From Hippopus hippopus (lineage: Eukaryota; Mollusca; Bivalvia; Cardiida; Cardiidae): a stretch of DNA of 64,000 nt. This document shows, one piece after another, positions 53,391-63,043 of this stretch. Both the position numbers and the translations under genes were made by a program. The notes under the pieces were generated by a model. The model did no database searches. It was given only the letters and a program-made list of their open reading frames with translations, and had not been told where the DNA came from. Positions within the stretch are counted from its first letter, which is position 1, and every line of letters starts with the position of its first letter. The DNA is taken from assembly GCA_946811185.2 (NCBI GenBank), contig OX328104.1, positions 47,042,505 to 47,106,504 on the forward strand. Direction: 5' to 3'.

Positions 53391-53544
53391 TGTGCTTCAA
53401 CAGTGTTGTGAGAAAAAAAGGCTGTTACTTGTTACAAACAAATGCTCTTTTTCCCCACTTTTTCCAAAGCTGTCAACTGTTGGAACCATGCATCTTAACT
53501 CTTTGCTAGGACAACAAAATTGTACACTTGATCACAGTGCTATT

Positions 53545-53942
53545 GATCAACTGTCAGAAGTCTTGGTACCCGAAAAGCTGAGAGCTTTGTCATTGCAAGA
53601 TTATGCTTAAGAACAGAATGTACTCTTTCCTTTGAAATACCGACTGTACTGGCTATACATCTCTCTGTAACTCGCCTGTCAGCAATAACAGTATTGTGGT
53701 CTTTATTGAACATTTCTGGGGATGCAACAGTGACAGGCCTTCCAGGAAGGCATCATCCTCAAGGCTCTGCCTGCCACACTTAAATTCTGCCACTATCCTT
53801 TTCATTGTTGCATATGAAGGGGCATCTGTCCATAGTGTTGCTACCATATCAGTATAGATATCCTTAGGTGCTAGACCTTTCCCATGCCAATATTGAACCA
53901 CTGGTCTTTCAGTGATACTGTCAATTTTACAAAAATCACTTG
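53545..53942 (-). pseudogene. Mariner-type transposase fragment, decayed
   Basis: On the minus strand the conceptual text is DFCKIDSITERPVVQYWHGK, then GLAPKDIYTDMVATLW, TDAPSYATMKRIVAEFKCG and RQSLEDDAF. After a frame change it reads VTERCIASTVGISKERVHSV, LAMTKLSAFRVPRLLT, ending at a stop (VDQ*). This resembles the N-terminal DNA-binding helix-turn-helix region of mariner transposases. The catalytic DDD domain is absent. At least one frameshift and a stop are present, so it is a dead remnant. No terminal repeats were found. Confidence 0.65.
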
Positions 53943-54564
53943 CCTTCTTTATTGTAGAGTGCTAACTCTTTGACATAAACAGACCAAATGACACTGTCTT
54001 TGGGTACACAGCCTTAAATATTAAGGGAATAGTAGGACTGAAAAAGGATCTTGCTGCCTTCTTCAGTACAAGGCTCACAACTTATCAATCAGTCCTTGTA
54101 TTAAAAGCTTTGTGCTATTTTTGTTAAACTGGTATTTTGTTAAAGTAATGTTTGAAAGTAGCTTATTAATTCTGTGCCCCTGAGATTTACCATTGAAGAG
54201 AGCCATGTGACCTGAATATTACTTACTGGTAATATTGAAACACCCCAGGGTTGTTGCTGTGACTGTAAAAGCAAAGTTTAAACTTTTATAAACTGTGTAA
54301 CTTGTAACATTCAACTGTGAACAGTTCTAAACAGAAACTTTACCTTTGATTTTTTTTCTCTAGCCATTTTGTTTGCAGTTTATATTCTCCATTTCTGTGA
54401 CCTCAGGGTGTTTTTGGCAACTAACCATTGATTAAATGAGCAAACTGGCTTAGTACATATAAACAGCCAGGCTACACATGAAATAAACGGTAGTGCTTTC
54501 ATTCTAGTAGGTCTTTTCCAGAGTTGAATGTGGTAAATCCAAGCTACACTGTAAATGACCTTCA
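53943..54564. other. No recognisable feature
   Basis: Low-copy DNA. A 61-codon minus frame lies at 54380-54565. An acceptor-like TTTTTTTTCTCTAG ends at about 54363 without a convincing exon after it. Confidence 0.4.
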
Positions 54565-54962
54565 CTCTGTCAACGTGACTACTTGTTTACGTGCATATTC
54601 GGTACACGATCGTGGCAATCCCAGCATGAATGTTCTTAATGTTGCTTTTGTGTAGATTATGTCATTTTAGCATTATCCTTGCGAAGCCATCATCCTTATT
54701 CTTGAATATTTCGCATGTTTTAGTGATTGAAAACATTGTATGAAATCCAAAACTAGCCATAGTCAGCCATCTTTAAACTTTGCATGGTGGGATAGTTACG
54801 CTTCGAGGAGGTGATGACATCACTTTGGCGGCAAGTTTAAATATCCTACTGTACAGTTTTATTTATTAGGTATGAATAGCTACTGTATTTATCCCCGTTA
54901 TTTTAAGTCAAACTTAGGTGGTGGTGACTTTCGCACAGGATCACGGCCATTTTCACGCAACC

Positions 54963-55068
54963 TTTCTACCCGTTTTGCGTAGACGTTTTCTACCAGTTTT
55001 GGATAGCGGCTCGATTTCGGTAGCAAGCCTTCTACCAGATATTGGTAGCTTCTACCAAACCTGGGTAG
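54963..55068. repeat. Four CTACC..GGTAG inverted units
   Basis: TTCTACCCGTTTTGCGTAG, TTCTACCAGTTTTGGATAG, TTCTACCAGATATTGGTAG and TTCTACCAAACCTGGGTAG lie within 106 bp. Each is a small palindrome of about 19 bp. They sit 37-140 bp upstream of the TATA box at 55105 and could be factor-binding sites of an LTR or promoter. Confidence 0.6.
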
Positions 55069-55104
55069 ATCTATCATTTTTGGGCCAGTGGCCTGGCTGG
55101 AGAC

Positions 55105-55110
55105 TATAAA
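55105..55110 (+). promoter_or_regulatory. TATA box candidate
   Basis: TATAAA within GGAGACTATAAAAGCGG, with an initiator-like TTTCAGTTGAG near 55142-55152. It is the best-formed TATA context in the window. Confidence 0.35.
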
Positions 55111-55454
55111 AGCGGTGTGATTTCATGTGTTCAGGGATTCCTTTCAGTTGAGCTTGTACAACTCGGTCATGTCATTAGCATCCGAACCTTTTGACTTTAT
55201 TTGAGGAATTTTAACTGCACTATTGCTGGTTCGTTACCTATCTAATTATTAGATCTATATCAAACTCTGTGATCAAAAAGGCAAATTAGATCTACCTATG
55301 GGAGTGTACATGAATTTATATTTTTAATCCAGACTCCTCTACTGTTGTCAGTTGATGATTGTAATTATCCCCAATATTTCGTATTGTCGCTTTTTACTTG
55401 GAAATAAAGTAGAAATACACTACAGCTGTATTACGTTGAACACAATTTGGCGTC

Positions 55455-55809
55455 TTAGTTATTTCTATTCCCATTTACTGCAATAAACCAGTTCGTAACA
55501 ATATTAGCTTTAGGACTCCTGCCCCAAGAAATAATTATTTAAAGCTGCATAAAACAAGATTTTGACCAAAAACAAAATTTTATGTTCAGACATTGTTGAT
55601 GTTTTGTAAGCAAAAATCATGCACACACATGACTGTTTACTTTTAGTGGTGGGGAGGTGGAAACAAAAACACAACAAAATTTGTTTACCATCACATATAT
55701 CAAACCTGCAATGACTTTCAAAACCAAAGACCACTCCACCAACTGAGCTGTGAACATTCTTATTACATACAGTGTTTAAGATATATCTATCCCTTGTTAC
55801 ATAAGGATG
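55455..55809. other. No recognisable feature
   Basis: Low-copy DNA. A 104-codon minus frame (55510-55824) has no recognisable content and looks like chance. Confidence 0.4.
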
Positions 55810-55935
55810 GCTGCCCTGTGACAATGTTTCTCAACATTTCAAAGGCAATTCCTATCATGTGAGCAACACTGAATTTTTTTTTTTCTGCAAATAGTTTCAA
55901 TATGGACAAAATCTTGTTGTCTAGTAAAGAGTTAA
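55810..55935 (-). mobile_element. Family A right part
   Basis: ACAATGTTTCTCAACATTTC, TCTGCAAATAGTTTCAATAT and TTGTCTAGTAAAGAGTTAA. The hairpin is missing. Confidence 0.65.
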
Positions 55936-56259
55936 AATGGCTTTGTTGGATTAAATTGTGACTTTTGAGACTTATGCTAGAAGTCATGATCAACATCCGC
56001 TGTGTGACAATTTCATCTATGAAAGGAAATCGTTTTTCCCAGGAAATAAATCCTGGTCAGAAATCCACAGTGTGTCACATTTGCAATTGTTTTTCCTTAT
56101 CTGTATTTTCATTGCTTGTTTTTTTTTTAACTCTTTTCAGATGACATTGAAATTATTTTAAGAGCACAAACGTGGCGAAATGATTTTTCTCACACTCTTC
56201 TTTTTTTTTTTATCAATGGTTAGCAAGCAATTGCCCTACTTAACTCTGTGATAAAACAT
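55936..56259. other. No recognisable feature
   Basis: Low-copy AT-rich DNA with T runs. Confidence 0.45.
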
Positions 56260-56560
56260 TTTAGCTTTGCTTTGATGAAAGAAAAACCCAGGTACTGTGA
56301 TAGCCCTGAAGTCCTCTGTACAGCTATGCAAAATCTTTGACATTTTCTCATGTCCTTTCAGTCACTGAAGATGTTTAATTAAAACTTGTACCAGTTCTTA
56401 ATTTTCGAAACAGGCCCATACTAGAAGGGCAGGACTTGGGTAACCCTCAGAATATTTTTGACAAAGATATGCCCCTCTTTTTTTTGACATAGATTTCTCA
56501 TTGATAAAGAATTACCACAGGTGAAGGTTGAATGGTTCTGGCATGCAGTGTTCTTGTTAA
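56260..56560 (+). repeat. P6 repeat
   Basis: GTGATAGCCCTGAAGTCC, TTGACAAAGATATGCCCCTC and the end TGGCATGCAGTGTTCTTGTT match the element at 22.27-22.65 kb in order. Confidence 0.5.
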
Positions 56561-56633
56561 AGTTCTGTATGATCATAAAAATCCTAAAGGCCCCCTTTAA
56601 CTATCTACAAGATAATCTGAAGTTCTAAACACG

Positions 56634-56880
56634 GTCAGGTAGCTAAGTGCATGTGACTCATGACCTGGTGGTTGTGGGTTCAATACCCAGTTGTCGCAAA
56701 CTTTCTGGCAATTTTTCGTCTCTCACCTCTAATGCATGTGAGAAAAAATAGTCAGTAGCTTGGAAAGAAAGTTGTGTTAGTACAGGTTTGAGAAAGCCAA
56801 GAAACACATGTGTAGGTGCATTGACTACTGTAATAAGACCAAAGCTTCTAAAATGGTGTTAGACTCCAATACAAACAAGA
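56634..56880 (+). mobile_element. SINE, family c
   Basis: GGTCAGGTAGCTAAGTGC, GACTCATGACCTGGTGGTTG and B-box-like GTGGGTTCAATACCC. Central block AGTACAGGTTTGAGAAAGCC, then AAGAAACACATG. Tail CAATACAAACAAG. It is older than the copy at 9065. Confidence 0.85.
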
Positions 56881-57082
56881 AAATCTTGTGTTCTAGGGAC
56901 CCCTTGCTGGACTTTTAGCAACATTTTTGAAAAAGAAGGAAATTCTGTTACCTTGGCTTTTTCTCCTTTACTGACATGTTTCTGACCTATTATAAAGACA
57001 AAGACGATAAGTTGAGCCACATTGGATTTATACAATAGTCTGCACATGCTTTGATTTTGGACAAGTCCAGGGTCTTGCCTGA
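56881..57082 (-). mobile_element. Family A remnant
   Basis: GACTTTTAGCAACATTTTTG, a heavily altered hairpin and TTTTGGACAAGTCCAG. No intact ends. Confidence 0.5.
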
Positions 57083-57457
57083 TGCCCTTCAAAACTGTAC
57101 CCCAAAATTGTTCTAGATTGTCTCCTAAAATTTAAGTGTGGGCTTTCTGTCATTCATTGGAAGGGGGTTGAATGACCCAAAGGTTAATCAAAGGAAAACT
57201 CTGCATTATCTTGATAATACGGTGAAAGCTGGGGATAAAAAAAAATCAGTGGACAGAAGGATACCAATGCCATAGTGTTAAGGGAGATCACTTATTATGC
57301 TGGTATTATCCTTTTGAAAAAACTAATATGTTGGGGTAAGAAGCAATTGTTCTGTTTTTATCATTTATTTTGTTTTTCCCCCACGTTGTTTCCCAAAATT
57401 AAAATTAAAATGTTACCTGTGGGAATCAAATAAACAGTGATTGATCATAAGAATATT
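57083..57457. other. No recognisable feature
   Basis: Low-copy AT-rich DNA. Confidence 0.45.
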
Positions 57458-57685
57458 TTTACCCTTGAAGTGCCAATTAAACCCAAATACACCCAGTGGA
57501 CATTTTTAGTCTAGAATAAAACCTGGATATTTGGGATTTCCTGGTTGCTTTTGTCTATACTGTTTCAGCAAAGCAGTCAGTGTAGATCAAAGTTCAGATT
57601 GCACATTTTATGCAGTCTGATCTTGATCTACAGTGGTCTCACAGGCAACAGTTACTACAGTCATGAAAAGCATTTTAAGGATTAA
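57458..57685. mobile_element. Family B MITE (subtype 2)
   Basis: ACCCTTGAAGTGCCAATTAA to GCATTTTAAGGATTAA. GGTTGCTTTTGTCTATACTG and TATGCAGTCTGATCTTGATC match the copy at 15259. Confidence 0.8.
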
Positions 57686-57910
57686 CAGATAATTCAATGT
57701 TCAAGTTAAAGAGAGAGAGAAAAAATCCACTCTCCCATTGAAAAGGTTAATTTTCCTCTCATTTCGGTTTCCTAATTAACTCCTGAAACAAATTTGCAAC
57801 AGACATACTTGAAAACACCCCCTTTTAGATCTGGAATATCGAGATGAATTTTGGTTAACTCTTTCATGACTGAAAAAATAAATTTCATTTTCTCTATAGC
57901 TACAAATACA

Positions 57911-58117
57911 GGGTCCATATTCACCAGCCATTCTGTAGAACATTTTTAATCTCATTCTCCAAGATTTTCTAATTTGAAATTACCACAATTTCTGATTGGC
58001 TAAACCTAATGGTGTAGCCAGTCAGAAGCTGTGTTACTTTCAAATTTAGAAAAATTTAGAAAAATGTGAAGAACAAGACTAAGAAAGTTCTAAAGAATGG
58101 TTGGTGAATATGGGCCC
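57911..58117. mobile_element. Family C fold-back element
   Basis: GGGTCCATATTCACCAGCC and GGTTGGTGAATATGGGCCC. Arms TTTCTGATTGGCTAAACCTA and GTGTAGCCAGTCAGAAGC. A short internal duplication of AAATTTAGAAAAATTTAGAA lies in the right arm. Confidence 0.87.
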
Positions 58118-58149
58118 AGGTCTGCTACAAGATCAAGAGATGGTTCTTT

Positions 58150-58275
58150 CATAATCTAGAATAAAGCAGTGGACAGTGTAGATCAGAGATCAGACTGCAC
58201 TCTCTGTGCAGTCTGATCCTGATCTACACTGTCTACAAAAGTTTCTGGTGTCGTCTATGATATGGAAAGAGTTAA
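58150..58275. mobile_element. Family B partial copy with intact palindrome
   Basis: ACAGTGTAGATCAGAGATCA, then TGCACTCTCTGTGCAGTCTG and ATCCTGATCTACACTGT. The outer ends are eroded; AAAGAGTTAA lies at right. Confidence 0.75.
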
Positions 58276-58283
58276 ATATACAA

Positions 58284-58340
58284 ATGAGCTACTTGCTCTG
58301 TGAAAAGGGGTTTCGATGCATCTGCAAAAGTAAAAAAATG
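58284..58340. mobile_element. Family D end fragment
   Basis: GAGCTACTTGCTCTGTGAAA, then AGGGGTTTCGATGCATCTGC. The rest is missing. Confidence 0.65.
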
Positions 58341-58474
58341 TATGGTAAAAATAAGAGAAGTTGCCAACTTTTGTTCTCGTTTCATAGTACATTTTTCTGT
58401 CAGCAATTATTACTTTAACTCGAATGTTTGGCAACTTTTGCTTTAATAGTTTACACATATTTCTTTTACATTGA

Positions 58475-58650
58475 TTGAGAAACAAGTTTTTACAACTTAC
58501 ACAAATCTCTCTCGACTGTGCTTCCTGGGAAATACGCCAGTACTTGCGCCGAATTTGTAGGCCAATGAACAAATCCAAAGTTGACACCCTTTCCCAATAT
58601 CTAACTCAGAACCTTATGGTTATGAGGCCGATGTTCTGTCACAGACAACA
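58475..58650 (-). mobile_element. SINE, family d, reverse orientation
   Basis: On the minus strand: GACAGAACATCGGCCTCATA, ACCATAAGGTTCTGAGTTAG and a block with AAGTACTGGCGTATTTCCCA then GGAAGCAC. It lines up with 29740-29925. Opposed 104- and 110-codon frames across here are chance. Confidence 0.6.
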
Positions 58651-58951
58651 CGCAACTTTTGCTTTAGTTTTACAAAACATTTTTCTGTCATCAACAGAAA
58701 CTTTGACAGCCTGTACTGTAACAAATTGTCAGACGCAAGAAAAAATCCATACTTTGAAATGGCATGAATTGAATTTGTCTGCATTTTGACACCCGAATTG
58801 CTTACTTTCGGCAGCTCATGTGCCTTTAAGAAAGAAATTTTCATTTTGAGTGTTATTCCTTTCGAGTCAATTTTTGTTAATTAGGTGTCTGGAGAGCCTT
58901 TTTTAGTCTAATTAACTGCCTCTTTGAAAAGGTACAGATTTCTATAACCCT

Positions 58952-59167
58952 TTAATCCTTTAAGGCACCTTTCAGGACTATGGTTGCCTATGTGGCCAGT
59001 GTAGATCAAGGTCAGACTACACAAAATGTACAGTATGATCTTTTATCTATAGATACTGTTTGCTTTGCTGAATCTGTATAGACAAAAGCAACCATGAAAT
59101 TGCAATTATTTGGGTCTTATTTTTTGACAGAAAATGTCCGTTGGGTTTATTTGGCCATAAGGGTTAG
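58952..59167 (-). mobile_element. Family B MITE (subtype 2), minus orientation
   Basis: TTAATCCTTTAAGGCACCTT to TATTTGGCCATAAGGGTTAG. TGTAGATCAAGGTCAGACTA and GTATGATCTTTTATCTATAG are the palindrome arms. Confidence 0.78.
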
Positions 59168-59341
59168 CCCTTTTCCAAGGTATCTCATGTTTTAATAACC
59201 AGCATTTTCTCCTATTTCCACAATGTTTTCTACCCTTTCAAAGATTGAAATAATCAAGTGAGCCACATATATTTGCACTCTGCAATTGTAATGCATTTAA
59301 TTTGGACAAGTCCAAAGTTTTGTCGTTTTGTAAAGGTATAA
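59164..59341 (-). mobile_element. Family A MITE lacking first hairpin arm
   Basis: CCCTTTTCCAAGGTATCTCA then TTTTAATAACCAGCATTTTC: the part from the GACCC marker to the hairpin centre is gone. The right end TTTTGTAAAGGTATAA is worn. Confidence 0.75.
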
Positions 59342-59439
59342 GCCCGACAGAGACGACTATCAACAGATGGATGTTTTCAGTATTTTTAATCTAGAAATAA
59401 AAAAAAAATTTAAGATTGCCTTTCTCCCGAATGTCACAG

Positions 59440-59560
59440 CGAAGTTGATAGTGTAGATCAAAGATCAGACTGTAGGATTTGTTTCCTGCTGTGGCTGCAA
59501 AGGCAATTTTCTGTGCTGGCTGCCATTAGGCAACTATAGTTGTGAAAGGCATGAATGAAA
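59440..59560. mobile_element. Family B partial copy
   Basis: GTGTAGATCAAAGATCAGAC at left, GCAACTATAGTTGTGAAAGG at right. Confidence 0.6.
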
Positions 59561-59601
59561 GGTGAACATACTGTTGTACAATAATTGAATTTCTTTCTTG
59601 A

Positions 59602-59826
59602 TTAACTCTTTTCCACATAACAACTTTGAGACTTATCCATTTTTAAAGCATTTGAAGATGACGAAATAAATGTGACCCAAACATTGAAATTTGTTTTTGG
59701 AAGGGTAGAAAACATTGCTGGAAAAGGAGAAAATGCTGGTTACCAGCATTTTCTCCTTTTCCCACAATGTTTTCAAAAGGCCTTTTCCTCAGGATCACTA
59801 AACACAGATTATGTGGTAGAGGGTTC
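59602..59826 (+). mobile_element. Family A MITE
   Basis: TTAACTCTTTTCCACATAAC to TTATGTGGTAGAGGGTTC. The hairpin is almost exact. Confidence 0.87.
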
Positions 59827-60035
59827 ACTCTTTACTACATAACAAAATTTAGACTCATCCATTTTGGAAGAATTTACAGTATGTCAAGTAAATGTGGCTC
59901 AAGTGATGGAGTTTAAGATATTAGAAAACATGTCAGGAAAAGAAAAAAATGTTGGTACATGTATGCAGCATTTTTTCCTTTTCTTCAATTTTTTATATTG
60001 CCTTTTTCCCATAAAAACATTAGTTGTTTTGCAAT
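59822..60035 (+). mobile_element. Family A MITE, worn
   Basis: TTCACTCTTTACTACATAAC, hairpin disrupted (AATGTTGGTACATGTATGCA), then TTTTTTCCTTTTCTTC. Confidence 0.65.
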
Positions 60036-60131
60036 GGGTTAATATCAGATCAAAGAATACCAGTTTATTTATTCATTTATCCATGGGCGATGACCCTGAA
60101 AATTCTAGATTTTGTTTTGTACTAGTAAATA

Positions 60132-60396
60132 AGTCTAGCTGTATGAAAAGGGGGTTTGATGCATCTGCAAAAAGTACCCATCATGGTCAGCTTGCCCAGT
60201 CCACACAGGCTGACCTGGGTCGACACTTGCACTGTTGGTCAATTTTCTGCTGCTCAGAGGACCAGTTTAGATCACGATAGAGTAGGTTGTTTTATAAAAT
60301 GAATTTTATGGATCTCTATTGGCATAATTATGTGATGACTTGCTGGGTATAATGCATCGCCATGCTCTAAACCCACTTTTGCCATAGCATGGCCCA
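60132..60396. mobile_element. Family D palindromic element
   Basis: AGCTGTATGAAAAGGGGGTT at left and CACTTTTGCCATAGCATGGC at right. Palindrome GGTCAGCTTGCCCAGTCC, then ACACAGGCTGACC. Confidence 0.83.
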
Positions 60397-60493
60397 AATA
60401 TATGACGTTTAATGCCATTCTCAACAGTATTTCAGCAGTGTCACATCAGTCAGATCAATAAGAGCAACCAACCTAGTGTGGTCCTCGAGTTCC

Positions 60494-60657
60494 TTAACCC
60501 AATTGATGAGTTCTAAATTGAATGTAACTGCCAAAATTGGTACAAATGAGCTTAAGTTCTATGTTAGGGTAAAATACATTGCTTGAAAAGGAGGAAAAGC
60601 TCGTTACCAGCAATATCCTCCTACCTTTTCCAAGGCCTTCATCTTCAGGGTTGTTAA
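60494..60657 (+). mobile_element. Family A MITE, diverged
   Basis: TTAACCCAATTGATGAGTTC, a worn hairpin (GGAGGAAAAGCTCGTTACC) and ATCTTCAGGGTTGTTAA. The right TTAA opens the next copy. Confidence 0.6.
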
Positions 60658-60883
60658 CTCTACCAAACGACAAAATTTTAGACTTGTCCAAATTGAAAGC
60701 TTTTGGAGACAACAAATTTAATGTTACTCAAAAATTGAAGTTTAATTTGGATGGGGTAGAAATCATTATGGGAAAAGGAGAAAATGCTGGTTACCAGCAT
60801 TTTCTCCTTTTCTTCACAATGTTTTCAAAAGGCTTCTTCCTCAGGGTTGTGAAAACCAGGGATTGTTTGGTGAAGGGTTTTAA
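60654..60883 (+). mobile_element. Family A MITE
   Basis: TTAACTCTACCAAACGAC to GTTTGGTGAAGGGTTTTAA. The hairpin is intact around GCTGGTTACCAGC. Confidence 0.87.
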
Positions 60884-60965
60884 CAGTGGACTGTGTGGTG
60901 AAGGTTTAAATGCAAGTACAAACCTCAACACTCTTTCCAAGCCAACATAAACAAAACTAAAACAA

Positions 60966-61182
60966 AGTAAACCCTTAGGCTGCTAAGCTCAGTGCACTGA
61001 CCTTTTGCAGACAGTGTAGATCAAGATCAGACTGCACAGAATGTGCAGTCTGATCCTGGATCTACACTGTCCGTTAAGGTGATATTTTTCTCCAAAAAAT
61101 AAGTTTGAAATAACATTAATCAGATTTTTTCTGTAGGCTTGAAAGTTTTATTTAACTTATTTTTAGCAGAAGGATATAAAGG
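60966..61182 (+). mobile_element. Family B MITE (subtype 1)
   Basis: AGTAAACCCTTAGGCTGC at left. The palindrome is nearly perfect: CAGTGTAGATCAAGATCAGA, TGCACAGAATGTGCAGTC, TGATCCTGGATCTACACTG. The right end TTAGCAGAAGGATATAAAG is worn. Confidence 0.85.
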
Positions 61183-61189
61183 AGTGAGA

Positions 61190-61320
61190 AGAATCCTCTA
61201 TCCTTTTAAAAAGGGAGGCCATCTTTTGGGTGACATTTAATTTGTAGTCTCCAAATGCTTTCATTCTAGTAACCAGCATTTTTTCCTTTTCCCACAATAT
61301 CTCCTGCCAGTTTAAAGAAA
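61190..61320 (-). mobile_element. Family A partial copies
   Basis: A long arm (GGTGACATTTAATTTGTAGT) and then a separate hairpin second arm (AACCAGCATTTTTTCC). The order suggests a rearranged pair. Confidence 0.55.
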
Positions 61321-61489
61321 AATCCTGTCGTTGAGTCACATTCAGTTTTTAATTTGCAACTGGTCTGGTAAGGAATCAGTTCCAATCTGGAGTTGTTGTA
61401 CACCTTAGGTGTAGAATTAAAACCATTAAAAAGCAGAATGGGTAGTGAGTGATAAGCCCTCAAACCAACTTGAAAATAGGCATATAAAA

Positions 61490-61917
61490 ATGAGCCATGC
61501 TCTGGCAAAAAGGGGTTTAAACCTATCAGTGCTGGAACACATTTAAGTCACTTTTGAGGACAGTATAGATCAAGATCAGACTGTACAGAGTGTGCAGTCT
61601 GATTTTAGATCTTCACTGCTGCTACTTCGTTATATATGTAAATATCAATGTTTGGGCTGTTTTTCCTAATTGAAAAGGTCCAGTCATTAATTCAGCACGG
61701 TAAGGGTTCATGCTTCTCTGTGATGCATTGTACCAAGCAAGTCATCTTAGAATTATGGATACATAAAATTTATTTTTTCTAATCCTTTGGCAAGTAGAAA
61801 ATTGAATCATTGCAAAAAGTATTGACTCAGGTCAGCCTGCGCAGTCCGCGCAGGCTGACCTGAGTCAATTCTTTTTGCAGATGCATTAAACCCCCTTTTC
61901 ACATAGCATGTCTCAAA
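61490..61917. mobile_element. Family D element with a family B element inside
   Basis: ATGAGCCATGCTCTGGCAAA at left and TTCACATAGCATGTCTC at right. The palindrome GACTCAGGTCAGCCTGCGCA, then GTCCGCGCAGGCTGACC and TGAGTC is essentially perfect. The nested copy occupies 61517-61710. Confidence 0.87.
61517..61710. mobile_element. Family B MITE nested at a TTAA of family D
   Basis: The host reads AAGGGGTTTAA, then the insert from ACCTATCAGTGCTGG to CACGGTAAGGG, then TTCATGCTTCTCTG. At 28525 the uninterrupted host reads GGGGCTTAATGCATCTC, so the insertion fell at TTAA (right copy mutated to TTCA). Confidence 0.85.
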
Positions 61918-62180
61918 TATAATGAATTGTGTTATGTTGTTATTAGAATGATTTATATTTTTCTCCATATGTGTCATGTTTCATTATAGGGTGGAACTTT
62001 CTTGATAATGTAAGAGCAATAAATCATTGCTGTCACACAACACAATGAGAACATGTATTGTAAGGTTTATCTTGAACTCTTGTGTTGCCATGGGCAATTA
62101 GAAAAGCTTTTATGGTTGGTGTTGATTTGGATCAGACATTACAAGGGTGGTTGCTGTAAAATGGATCGGACTGCTCTAAA
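61918..62180. other. No recognisable feature
   Basis: Low-copy AT-rich DNA. Confidence 0.45.
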
Positions 62181-62407
62181 TTCTACCCTTTCCCAAAGGA
62201 CAAATTTAGACTCCACATTCAGAAAACATCTGCAGAGGATAAATTCAAACTTTGCAGAAATTGGCTTAAAGTTATTATAGAGTAGAAAACAATGTGGGTA
62301 AAGGAGTAAATGGTAGTTACCAGCATTTACTGCTTTTTCCCACATTTTTTTTCGAAAGCTTTCTCACACACAGGTGTTAAAAATCGGGATTCTTTAGTAA
62401 AGGGTTA
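62181..62407 (+). mobile_element. Family A MITE
   Basis: TTCTACCCTTTCCCAAAGGA at left and TTCTTTAGTAAAGGGTTAC at right. The hairpin is worn (GTAAATGGTAGTTACCAGCA). Confidence 0.75.
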
Positions 62408-62504
62408 CTCAAAGAACCCCTTTCTGTCATGTCATTCCAAGTCATGACCAAAAATCTGTTCATTTCAAGGAAATTATCTTCATTTTAAGATAATTTATAA
62501 ATTA

Positions 62505-63020
62505 TTATTTCATGCTTCCCGGTAGGATATTGAGAAATAGCAGTGAAAATATTTTTCGATATTACACGGGTACGACCAGTGAAAATACCGATTTTTATAT
62601 TCTAGTTAGCTAGGTAAATTGCGCGCGACTCACAACCAGATGGAAATGTGACGTCATTTACCTTACATTTCTCGCGCTTGACGTAATATTTTAATGCGTT
62701 GCTATGCGCGAGGGGTACGCCACGTGGAATAATTGAAAGAACTGTACTGGATTTTGATAAAGCTCCTACAAGAAAGGGTTAAAAGCATGAAATAAATAGA
62801 ATATTTGTTTTTTTCGGTGAAAGATCGAAATTTATTTCATCTCGTGAACACCATCGGTAATATTTTCACTCGTGTGCCACGAGTGAAAATATTACCAATG
62901 GTGTTCACGAGATGAAATAAATTTCGATCTTTGCCACGAGTGAAAATATTACCGATGGTGTTCACGAGATGAAATAAATTTCGATCTTTCACCGAAAAAA
63001 ACAAATATCCTCTATTTATT
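62505..63020. mobile_element. Family E long-hairpin element with duplicated arm
   Basis: TTATTTCATGCTTCCCGG at 5'; GTACGCCACGTGGAATAA and AAAGCATGAAATAAATAGAA follow. One left arm (TCGATCTTTCACC partner, 62809-62872) can pair with either of two right arms. ACGAGTGAAAATATTACC occurs at about 62878 and 62936, each running on to GAGATGAAATAAATTTCGAT. The element ends AAACAAATATCCTCTATTTA. Confidence 0.8.
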
Positions 63021-63043
63021 CTTTGTTGCTGAAGAAGTCTAGA

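Larger units (their letters stand above)
54565..55454 (+). mobile_element. Candidate LTR with primer-binding-like site
   Basis: A TATA box (GACTATAAAAGCGG, TATAAA at 55105) is followed about 300 bp later by AATAAA at 55403. The sequence TTACGTTGAACACA ends at 55444 and is followed by ATTTGGCGTC, which resembles the start of a retrotransposon primer-binding site. This order fits U3-R-U5 of an LTR. The 5' limit is a guess (TGTCAACGTGACTACT at 54565). No second LTR, target duplication or gag-pol frame was found, so it would be a fragment. Confidence 0.35.

Noticed and set aside
54918..55109. 63-codon frame upstream of the TATA box
   Set aside because: It is a translation of the CTACC/GGTAG array and has no family similarity.
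58255..58789. Opposed 110- and 104-codon frames
   Set aside because: They overlap a reverse SINE remnant and have no recognisable domains.
59864..60280. 138-codon plus-strand frame
   Set aside because: It runs through a worn family A copy and into a family D element, so it is a chance open frame across two repeats.
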